Source: an uncultured Clostridia bacterium (GTDB lineage: Bacteria > Bacillota > Clostridia > Christensenellales > Aristaeellaceae). Taken from it: a DNA stretch of 15,906 nt. The DNA is taken from positions 1-15,906 of the forward strand of contig CAKUFA010000046.1 of NCBI GenBank assembly GCA_934647165.1. Direction: 5' to 3'. The position numbers and the translations under genes were made by a program. This document shows, in pieces, positions 7,725 through 13,499 of the stretch (the first letter of the stretch is position 1; every line of letters starts with the position of its first letter). Under the pieces are notes generated by a model. It searched no databases. It was not told the origin of the DNA and saw only the letters and a list, made by a program, of their open reading frames with translations.

Positions 7725-8230
7725 CAGTGGTGCCATCTCTACGGCGACTACCTGCTTCCCGACCTGACCATCCCAGATGAATCCATAACGCTTGGAAAAT
7801 ATGGCAGGCTGCACAAGACTTATCTTAAGGCAATACCGCACAAATGAGTTGGTGCGGAGGCGAATGAATTTTTCGTCAGATGCAATGGCAGATTTTGAAG
7901 GTTTACTGGAGGTAAATCGAAAAATCTGCAAGCAGCAGATGGCGGAAAAGGCATCGCCTACGCTGCCAACGAATTGTGCGGTATTGCCTTAAAGAGCATA
8001 AGCCCATTCTGTACAATACCCTGGTGCTTTCCGGCAAACTGACGGAACACCTTGTCGGCGTAGATACCGAGTGCCGGGAACGCCTTGAAACCTTCCTGCC
8101 GCAAATGATGCGGCAGGAAGGGGTTGACGAAGCGCTCAAAGCGCGCAACCAGATGGAATGGGTGCGCAGGATGAACAGCATCCAGAATTGAGCAGAAGAA
8201 ATCCTGCTGAACGAACTGGTTTACGCTTAA
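7725..8230 (+). pseudogene. tnpV: Broken tnpV (transposon-encoded protein), split by a MITE
   Basis: The conceptual protein reads HLYGDYLLPDL, then GKYGRLHKTYLK, EHKPILYNTLVLSGKLTEH, NQMEWVRRMNSIQN and AEEILLNELVYA. I recognise this as TnpV, a small protein of unknown biochemical role carried by Clostridia transposons and conjugative elements. Three lesions are visible. The N-terminal start is lost or scrambled: the frame runs on upstream of about 7725 without a fitting start. A 168-bp palindromic element interrupts the gene between 7828 and 7993. An in-frame TGA (8189-8191) stands where relatives usually have Arg, consistent with one C-to-T change. Removing the element and one TTAA rejoins K and EHKP in frame. 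It is the relic of an older mobile element, no longer functional. Confidence 0.85.
7825..7992 (+). mobile_element. MITE-like palindromic element, copy 1
   Basis: A 168-bp element with perfect 19-bp terminal inverted repeats, TTAAGGCAATACCGCACAA. The inner part is an imperfect palindrome throughout (for example GCAGATTTT against AAAATCTGC), with the apex near TTTACTGGAGGTAAA, so a single strand would fold into one long hairpin. It has no coding capacity. It is inserted in tnpV, and the gene is restored when the element and one TTAA are taken out, so the target duplication is TTAA or the TA inside it. A copy with no difference over all 168 bases lies at 12779-12946 in the same orientation. It must have been moved by a transposase encoded elsewhere; the family is not known to me. 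Confidence 0.92.
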
Positions 8231-8440
8231 ACCACAGAGTCGGAGAGAGGTCTGAAACGAGAACAGTTTCTCCAAGAGAATATACTGAGATAAATGGTCA
8301 GTACACGGTTGTTGTCAACACGCAGACCGGTGGCATTGAAGACCTGAGCAACGAATCCTCGCTGGATGGCAACGGTTAATCTGCAAAGCCGGGAAGATTG
8401 CTTCTTCCCGACCTTGTTCACAAAGATCACCATGGATGTC
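8231..8440 (+). other. Non-coding remnant downstream of tnpV
   Basis: No intact gene is seen in these 210 bases. Short open frames exist, but none has a ribosome site or a family I recognise. A small hairpin, CGGGAAG (8390-8396) with CTTCCCG (8404-8410), is present. It is probably leftover DNA of the same degraded element as tnpV. Confidence 0.5.
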
Positions 8441-8485
8441 AAGCACCCCGGAAATCCCTCTGCGCAAGGGATTTCCGGGGTGCTT
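8441..8485. terminator. Strong hairpin terminator between convergent units
   Basis: A perfect 19-bp stem (8441-8459 with 8467-8485) closes a 7-base loop, CTGCGCA. On the plus strand it ends in CTTTTGC. It sits 12 bases from the stop of the minus-strand Cys-rich gene and downstream of the plus-strand tnpV relic, so it can stop transcription from both sides. The T-tract on the minus side is weak. Confidence 0.75.
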
Positions 8486-8496
8486 TTGCATGACTT

Positions 8497-10209
8497 TCAC
8501 AAGGATTTTCGAACCAACATCACAGGAATTTCAGCTTCAGTAAAATCCAGCGTGAAGGAAATATTTTCGCCAGCCATTTCAAAAGGTAATTCCGTCTCCG
8601 TGCCGTCCAAGGCGATCAATATCAGTCTCTTACCCTGCATCACCGCCGCAGGCAGCGTGACCTTCACCTTCCCCGTTGGATTGGTAAGCTTTCCCGCGCG
8701 TTCGAAGGCCACGCTCAGGTATTCCTGATTCACACGCGCAACCAGCTCTCCCCCCGGCAGCTTCCCAGTCACAGCTGTCGCAAAAGCCTTTTTGACCAGC
8801 TCCAGACGCTCGCCGTTTTCCACATTACCGCATACCGGGCAGAACACTATGCGACCATTCTCCACCATGCAATCAAATTTCTGGCAAGCGGTCTTACCCG
8901 CATGCTTGCAGCCTTCCCGCAGACAACCTGCGCTATGCGTGCTGTCGGCGTTAGGCATCCATTCGCCATACCAGTGATTACGCTGAGGAACGATGGTATC
9001 GGTATACGTATCCTTACAGCGGGCACAGGTGTGCAGGGTATAACCGTCTGCTTCGCAGGTAGGCTTCACAATGGTATTTTGATAATTGTGGTTCAAGGCG
9101 GGCAGCTCCGCATAGGTGGTATAATCACAGCGGGAGCAGGTGTCGTATTCGTTCCAGCCGATCTCAAGGCAAGTAGCCGCCTTTGCGTTGTGGTGCACCT
9201 TGTCGTGGTTGAGCGCGTTCAGCTCCTGATAGGTGGTGTAGTCGCAGCGAGAGCAAGTCTGATAGGCATCCCAGCCGATTTCCGTGCAGGTTGGAGTCTT
9301 TGCCGCGTGCTTCTCAATGTCATGATTCAGTGCGGGGATGTCCTTCCTAGTGGTGTAATTACAGCCCTCGCGCTTGCAGGTTTCGTAGGCATCCCAGCCG
9401 ATCTCGGTGCAGGTCGGAGCCTTTGCGTCATGCTTCACGATTTCGTGCTTCAGGGCAGGAATTTCCTTGTAGGTGGTGTAATTACAGCCATCGCGCTTGC
9501 AGGTTTTGTAGGCATCCCAGCCTTTTTCAAGGCAGGTCGCCGCTTTGGCTTTGTGATGCTCGACGTCGTGGGCGTTCGGGTCGGTATTGCCGTAAGGACT
9601 ATTGCAGACATCACAATAGGCCGGTGACACGCAGGTCGCCGTACCGCCGGAGCAGTCCTGCGTTTCGGCGTGGCTGGAATCGTTCTTGCAGGTGCGGGTG
9701 TGCGTTCCGTTGCCATTCGATATCCATGCGCCCCAGTTGTGGGCGTTCCGGTCGAGTACACCGTATTGGCTATTGCAAACCTCGCATATGGCCTTAGACG
9801 CGCAGGTTGCCGTACCGCCGGAGCAGTCTTTCGTCTCAGTCTCATCGCACCCTTCACGCTGGCAGGTGCGGGTGTGCGTTCCGTCGCCATCCGATGTCCA
9901 TGCGCCCCAGCTGTGTCCGGCAGCATTGCCGAAATAGCTCTTGCAAATATCGCAGTAGGCCCGTTCAGTGCAGGTCGCTGCAATGGATGCCTCATGGCGG
10001 GTTTGCCACCATTCTGTAACATTATTACAAACATGACACAAAATTTGTTCACAATGAAATCTATTATCCCAATATACATAGCCAAGGAATGTAGCCTCTT
10101 GCCAACAGCCACATGTACTACAGTTTAATTTAATCGCCAGTGCAGTATTTCCGACAGTGATGGACAGCAGTATTGCAATGATCAAGGCTGTGATCTGTTT
10201 GATTTTCAT
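8497..10209 (-). CDS. Secreted Cys-rich tandem-repeat protein
   Basis: A 570-residue exported protein of unknown function. A signal peptide covers residues 1-25 (hydrophobic core ITALIIAILLSITVG, ending TALA). About 41 cysteines follow, many as CxxC pairs. Two repeat families are visible: type I, about 50 residues, with WGAWxSxGxGTHTRTC...DCSGGTATC...C(E/D)VCNS.YG (99-150 and 157-206, and a partial trace near 411-448); and type II, about 38-41 residues, with HxAKxxTCxExGWDAYxTC...CxYTTYxELPALNHD (five tandem units, about 214-413, the last divergent). A Cys-free C-terminal domain (about 465-570) is beta-rich. No LPxTG or membrane anchor is seen. Similar repeats occur in surface proteins of gut Firmicutes. 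Disulfide or metal binding is possible. AAGGAAA precedes the start. It follows the TetR gene by 30 bases and is probably co-transcribed with it. Confidence 0.85.
   Translation of the reverse strand: MKIKQITALIIAILLSITVGNTALAIKLNCSTCGCWQEATFLGYVYWDNRFHCEQILCHVCNNVTEWWQTRHEASIAATCTERAYCDICKSYFGNAAGHSWGAWTSDGDGTHTRTCQREGCDETETKDCSGGTATCASKAICEVCNSQYGVLDRNAHNWGAWISNGNGTHTRTCKNDSSHAETQDCSGGTATCVSPAYCDVCNSPYGNTDPNAHDVEHHKAKAATCLEKGWDAYKTCKRDGCNYTTYKEIPALKHEIVKHDAKAPTCTEIGWDAYETCKREGCNYTTRKDIPALNHDIEKHAAKTPTCTEIGWDAYQTCSRCDYTTYQELNALNHDKVHHNAKAATCLEIGWNEYDTCSRCDYTTYAELPALNHNYQNTIVKPTCEADGYTLHTCARCKDTYTDTIVPQRNHWYGEWMPNADSTHSAGCLREGCKHAGKTACQKFDCMVENGRIVFCPVCGNVENGERLELVKKAFATAVTGKLPGGELVARVNQEYLSVAFERAGKLTNPTGKVKVTLPAAVMQGKRLILIALDGTETELPFEMAGENISFTLDFTEAEIPVMLVRKSL
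8971..9570 (-). repeat. Five type II repeats of the Cys-rich protein
   Basis: Units of roughly 114-123 bp repeat in tandem at both DNA and protein level; for example GGCATCCCAGCCGAT recurs near 9267 and 9389, with its first 11 bases again near 9511. The first two units carry CKR(D/E)GCNYTT and the next two the shorter CSRCDYTT, so pairs of neighbours are most alike. This points to growth by local duplication. Confidence 0.8.
9592..9915 (-). repeat. Two type I repeats of the Cys-rich protein
   Basis: Two units of about 52-58 residues share WGAW, GTHTRTC, DCSGGTATC and the CxxC-NS-YG end. At DNA level the stretch GTTGCCGTACCGCCGGAGCA near 9805 nearly repeats the one near 9629. Confidence 0.8.
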
Positions 10210-10239
10210 TTTCTTATTTCCTTCCCGAAAATCGGAATT

Positions 10240-10923
10240 TCAGTTCTCCTTCAGTTCGAACTGCACGGACAGCGATGCAAGCAGCGCATCCATGACCTTC
10301 CTTGCCTCGGCGCGCACATCGACTGCAACCGCGAAAGCGATGATCTGCTCGCGTTCCTTTTCAGGCACCTGAAACACGCTCAGGCTCATGCTGAGGAAGC
10401 GCCGGATTTTTCGCTCCAACGTGAAGTACGGGTCGCACTTTCTAGCCATGAAGCCGCGCATCATGCTCGCTGTACCCAGCTCCATCTCGTAAAAATCGCT
10501 CTCGGCACATCCGGGCATATACGCGCCAAAGGCCGCCTGCAGCTCGGCTGTTGTGCGCCGGTGGATGATTTCCACCGTAGCCGGGAATGTGTACGCCTCT
10601 ACGTACACGTCCCGTAGGTTCTCGCTCAGCTCAGTCATCGCCAGCTGCAGCGCCGTTTCTGCTGCGTAGATGTACACTGGAGAGGGTGCGTTCGCTGCAA
10701 GTGGTTTCACTGCGCCAAACTGCCTGCCGAACATCATGCCAATCAGCTCGGTCAGCACGCCGTCCTTCGTATGAAAAATGTTCTGAAACGATCCGGCGGA
10801 CACATCTGCCTCCTTCAGAATCTCCGCCACCTTCGTGTTTGTATAACCTTTCTCCAGGAAGAGCCGGACGCATGCAGCCAGTATCCGCCGCTTTGCCTCA
10901 TGGCTGTCATACCTTCTTGCCAT
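10240..10923 (-). CDS. TetR/AcrR-family transcriptional regulator
   Basis: A 227-residue regulator. The N-terminal DNA-binding domain has the TetR pattern: RRILAACVRLFLEKGYTNTKVAEILKEADVSAGSFQNIFHTKDGVL (residues 12-57), with the helix-turn-helix at about 29-51. The remaining helical part is the ligand-binding domain, too variable to assign. The start at 10923 is preceded by AAGGA about 10 bases upstream. It has a consensus promoter with an inverted repeat just past the -10, which suits autorepression. The gene downstream encodes the secreted Cys-rich protein, so its ligand may concern the cell surface (inference). No transporter gene adjoins it, unlike many TetR loci. Confidence 0.92.
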   Translation of the reverse strand: MARRYDSHEAKRRILAACVRLFLEKGYTNTKVAEILKEADVSAGSFQNIFHTKDGVLTELIGMMFGRQFGAVKPLAANAPSPVYIYAAETALQLAMTELSENLRDVYVEAYTFPATVEIIHRRTTAELQAAFGAYMPGCAESDFYEMELGTASMMRGFMARKCDPYFTLERKIRRFLSMSLSVFQVPEKEREQIIAFAVAVDVRAEARKVMDALLASLSVQFELKEN

Positions 10924-10938
10924 TCACATTCATTCCTT

Positions 10939-10956
10939 GTTGAATTGTTTTTCAAC
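10939..10956 (-). promoter_or_regulatory. Candidate TetR operator
   Basis: An inverted repeat GTTGAA-N6-TTCAAC (10939-10944 and 10951-10956) overlaps the expected transcription start and lies between the -10 box and the ribosome site of the TetR gene. The position is typical for an autorepressor operator. The half-sites are perfect, but binding is inferred. Confidence 0.55.
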
Positions 10957-10959
10957 CCA

Positions 10960-10988
10960 ATTATACATTAGTGTTATACGCATGTCAA
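10960..10988 (-). promoter_or_regulatory. Perfect consensus sigma-A promoter of the TetR/Cys-rich operon
   Basis: On the minus strand TTGACA (10983-10988) and TATAAT (10960-10965) are separated by exactly 17 bp, a full consensus promoter. A strong basal promoter joined to a nearby operator fits a gene pair that is held off until the TetR protein is released. Confidence 0.85.
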
Positions 10989-11018
10989 GGAAAATAACGA
11001 GTACGGCATTACGATTTA

Positions 11019-11198
11019 TCAGAGCTTCAGGTTGCTGAAACAAACGCTGCCAGCTATGCCTGGTTTGTTTTTCTGAAAGCACAAATGATTGGCTGCCTGC
11101 ATCGCTTCTGTGTTCCCTTGCTCTGCTTTTTCTAATTTTCGCAGAAATGATTGATCATGTCGATGTCCTGCCAATACGGCCAGCAGTCGCTTTTCCAT
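11019..11198 (-). CDS. Possible small protein, 59 residues
   Basis: An open frame on the minus strand in the otherwise empty stretch between the TetR promoter and the alkA gene. It starts MEKRLLAVLAGHRHDQSFLR and continues KLEKAEQGNTEAMQAANH. An AAGAGG site lies 9 bases before the ATG. The first part is charged and could be helical; there is no signal peptide or membrane segment. I recognise no family. It could be a true small gene, a relic, or chance; the ribosome site is the main support. Confidence 0.3.
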   Translation of the reverse strand: MEKRLLAVLAGHRHDQSFLRKLEKAEQGNTEAMQAANHLCFQKNKPGIAGSVCFSNLKL

Positions 11199-11258
11199 GC
11201 AGATTTTCCTCTTTTTCTTCGATGCTGTAGCGCTTGCATTTTTTCATCCTCTTTCCGA

Positions 11259-11287
11259 TTGTGCTGCCAGTACAATCGCGATATAAT
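11259..11287 (+). promoter_or_regulatory. Sigma-A promoter of the alkylation-repair genes
   Basis: A perfect -10 TATAAT (11282-11287) lies 17 bp after a weak -35 TTGTGC (11259-11264). Transcription would start near 11294, about 25 bases before the glycosylase ATG. No Ada-type box was recognised. Confidence 0.6.
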
Positions 11288-11318
11288 TAAATTGCAGCGG
11301 ACAGAAAGTGCAAGAAGG

Positions 11319-11999
11319 ATGATCGAGGTGTATTTTACCTACGGAGAAGCCGAACTTGAATATTTGCGCAAAAAGGACAAGCGGCTCTGCACAGTTATTG
11401 ACCACATAGGGCCTATTAAGCGTGCAGTGGATCCGGATTTATTCTCATCTGTCATTCATCACATCATCGGGCAGCAAATTTCAACCAAGGCACAGGCAAC
11501 CATCTGGCAGCGGATGCAGGATGTGCTTGGTACTGTAGATGCCGAGACCATTCTCGCAGCGGGGGTTCCGCTGCTGCAAGGATTTGGCATGACTTTCCGC
11601 AAAGCTGCGTACATCATGGATTTTGCCGAAAAAATTCATACTGGCGCATTTGATTTGGATGCTGTGCAGCACATGAGCGACGAGGACGCAATTCAGGCAT
11701 TAAGCAGTCTGAAAGGCATTGGCACCTGGACAGCCGAAATGATTCTTCTTTTTTGCATGCAGCGCCCTGATATTTTCAGTTATGATGATCTTGCCATTCA
11801 GCGTGGTTTACGCATGGTGTATCATCATCGAAATATTGACCGACAATTGTTTGAAAAGTATCGCCGCCGCTTCCAACCCTATGGCAGCGTTGCGAGTCTG
11901 TATCTATGGGCAGTGGCTGGCGGGGCTATTCCGGAGATGAAAGATTATCAGGCGAAATTGGGCGGAAAGGCTGCCCGGAAGCATTCTCGATCCGTTTGA
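11319..11999 (+). CDS. DNA-3-methyladenine glycosylase II (AlkA-type, HhH-GPD)
   Basis: A 226-residue base-excision enzyme that should cut the N-glycosidic bond of alkylated purines such as 3-methyladenine. The helix-hairpin-helix is at LKGIGTWTAE (131-140), and the catalytic Asp is the second of the pair in SYDDLAIQRG (156-157), as in AlkA. The SVIHHIIGQQISTKAQ segment (44-59) is typical of the fold. It lacks the N-terminal TBP-like domain of E. coli AlkA and has no Cys cluster for an iron-sulfur centre, as in the short AlkA forms. The ATG at 11319 is chosen by family length; GAAGG lies directly against it, so the exact start is uncertain, and the frame is open upstream to 11151. The methyltransferase gene follows after 98 bases, a likely repair operon. 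Confidence 0.9.
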   Translation: MIEVYFTYGEAELEYLRKKDKRLCTVIDHIGPIKRAVDPDLFSSVIHHIIGQQISTKAQATIWQRMQDVLGTVDAETILAAGVPLLQGFGMTFRKAAYIMDFAEKIHTGAFDLDAVQHMSDEDAIQALSSLKGIGTWTAEMILLFCMQRPDIFSYDDLAIQRGLRMVYHHRNIDRQLFEKYRRRFQPYGSVASLYLWAVAGGAIPEMKDYQAKLGGKAARKHSRSV

Positions 12000-12097
12000 A
12001 AGCTGCAAGATTGCGGTTTGCCTGGAATTTCGATTCGATAGGATATTGGCCGAGCACAAATTTGCGGATCCCCACTCTGCTTTTCGAGGTGTAAACG

Positions 12098-12676
12098 ATG
12101 ATTTTTACCCAGCATTATGATTCTCCAATAGGCGGCATTCTGCTGGCAGCAGATGAAATCGGGCTGACCGGACTATGGTTTGATGGCCAGAAGTACTTTG
12201 CCCGTGGTCTGCCCATGGAGCGCATTCAGCAAAATATACCTGCGCTGGCGGAAGCCCAGCGTTGGCTGGCCATCTACTTTTCCGGCCGAGAACCGGAATT
12301 TACGCCGCCGCTGCACCCTGTTGGCTCCGCGTTCCGTCAGGCGGTCTGGGACATACTTTTGCATATTCCCTATGGCCAAACAACGACCTATGGCAAAATT
12401 GCCCGGCAGCTTGCAGAAAAGCTGGGTCTTTCCCAGATGTCTGCACAGGCAGTTGGCGGCGCGGTCGGGCACAATGAAATATCTATTATCATTCCGTGCC
12501 ATCGCGTGGTCGGCACAAACGGCAGCCTGACCGGATATGCCGGCGGAATCGGCAGAAAAATGCAGCTGCTGGAATTGGAGCATACCGACATGACCCGCTT
12601 TTTTGTGCCGAAGAAAGGATCTGCACCTTCATCATTTTCCGGTCATCACCCTTCTTTAGGAAGCAAGGTTCCCTGA
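12098..12676 (+). CDS. ogt: Methylated-DNA--protein-cysteine methyltransferase (Ogt-type)
   Basis: A 192-residue suicide enzyme that takes the methyl group from O6-methylguanine onto its own Cys134 in the motif IPCHRV (132-137). The N-terminal domain (1-75) precedes the DNA-binding part, with FRQAVWDILLHIPYGQTTTYGKIA (79-102) including the turn that flips the base. Two oddities are seen. The Asn that usually precedes Pro (NP) in the motif before PCHRV is followed by Glu here (HNEISIIIPCHRV). The C-terminus runs about 15 residues past the usual MTRFFVPKKG end. GAGGTG lies 6 bases before the ATG. It sits behind alkA on the same strand, so the two probably serve alkylation defence together. Confidence 0.95.
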   Translation: MIFTQHYDSPIGGILLAADEIGLTGLWFDGQKYFARGLPMERIQQNIPALAEAQRWLAIYFSGREPEFTPPLHPVGSAFRQAVWDILLHIPYGQTTTYGKIARQLAEKLGLSQMSAQAVGGAVGHNEISIIIPCHRVVGTNGSLTGYAGGIGRKMQLLELEHTDMTRFFVPKKGSAPSSFSGHHPSLGSKVP

Positions 12677-12778
12677 CCTGTATGTAAGACGGCAACCATC
12701 CGGAACGTACCGCCACAGGCACAGAATTTTCCAACAGCATGTTGTCTGCAAGGCACGCCAAATCCATGAAATTTTCAA

Positions 12779-12946
12779 TTAAGGCAATACCGCACAAATG
12801 AGTTGGTGCGGAGGCGAATGAATTTTTCGTCAGATGCAATGGCAGATTTTGAAGGTTTACTGGAGGTAAATCGAAAAATCTGCAAGCAGCAGATGGCGGA
12901 AAAGGCATCGCCTACGCTGCCAACGAATTGTGCGGTATTGCCTTAA
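12779..12946 (+). mobile_element. MITE-like palindromic element, copy 2
   Basis: Identical over all 168 bases to the element at 7825-7992, with the same 19-bp terminal inverted repeats and the same orientation. Its flanks are CAA before and ATTCAAC after, unlike the tnpV flanks of copy 1 except for the shared TTAA, so the insertion is independent. It lies 103 bases past the methyltransferase stop, in DNA where I see no intact gene. The lack of any difference between copies suggests recent movement. Confidence 0.92.
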
Positions 12947-13052
12947 ATTCAACTTCAACAGGCCTTTGCTGAACAGGCCGCTGCGTCTGAGAGCAACTGC
13001 ATGCACTTTTCCCAAAGGATTACCTTGACTGCGTCGGCCAGAAAGCTACCGC

Positions 13053-13250
13053 ATGAAGGCCGACGCTGTGCTGGAAGCAGCTGCCGGAACCTATACCTGT
13101 GGCCGGGCAATTGCCTCGCATGCCGGAAGTATCGTCTGCTCGGACATGCCGTGGATTATGCTGGTTATTGGAAAGGCAGAAGCCGAAAAAGCCAGTCTTA
13201 CCAACATGACCTTTATGCTTGGGGATGCCTTGGCTTTCTCTCTTAGGTGA
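13053..13250 (+). pseudogene. Fragment of a class I SAM-dependent methyltransferase
   Basis: A 65-residue open frame reads MKADAVLEAAAGTYTCGRAIASHAG, then a Leu-Thr-Asn-Met-Thr-Phe stretch leading to MLGDALAFSLR. The first part looks like motif I of class I methyltransferases (VLE.AAGTG), though the last Gly is Tyr here. The LTNMTF.LGDALAF part looks like the segment around motif III. A stop follows at once, and the rest of the domain is missing. No start with a good ribosome site is seen, and the preceding frames are broken. It is probably a decayed gene next to the MITE insertion. Family assignment rests on these two short motifs. Confidence 0.5.
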
Positions 13251-13453
13251 ACATTTTCCCGCTAAAGATTACTGTCCACCATAGCCGATTCGGCTTCTAT
13301 CATCCATTTTGATTTCGTGATCTTCCAATAAAAAAACGAATAGAAGCAGCGGCAGAGTCTTTTTTGACAGCCCTACCGCTTTTCCCAGGCCGAGTCAATA
13401 TCCCGTTGACAGACGCTGCGGCTTATGTCATATTTTATCTTATCAGGAAATAG
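13251..13453. other. Intergenic stretch without recognised genes
   Basis: No gene is seen. Small palindromes are present: AGCCGATTCGGCT (13283-13295), and an 8-bp stem GCTTCTAT (13293-13300) with ATAGAAGC (13340-13347). Neither has a clear role. Confidence 0.5.
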
Positions 13454-13493
13454 AAAACGGCGGAGAAGGGGAAAAACCTTTCTCCGCCGTTTT
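13454..13493 (-). terminator. Terminator of the UvrA-like gene
   Basis: A 14-bp stem (13454-13467 with 13480-13493) lies 7 bases past the stop of the minus-strand gene. On that strand it ends GCCGTTTTCTATTT. AAAA and TTTT flank both sides, so it can work in both directions. Confidence 0.85.
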
Positions 13494-13499
13494 GCGTCA

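Noticed and set aside
7792..7992. A 66-residue open frame through the first MITE
   Set aside because: It changes frame against tnpV and runs through the palindromic element. It is a chance frame.
8231..8383. Short frame with REYTEI that recalls the end of a serine recombinase
   Set aside because: Only a few residues agree and the following sequence does not match that family.
8971..9570. Regular repeats that could suggest a CRISPR array
   Set aside because: The period is about 114-123 bp, the units are imperfect, and they encode an in-frame protein repeat. There are no unique spacers and no cas genes.
7825..12946. A composite transposon bounded by the two MITE copies
   Set aside because: Both flanks of copy 1 belong to one tnpV gene that rejoins exactly, so this copy inserted alone. 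The block between the copies was not brought in as one unit with them.
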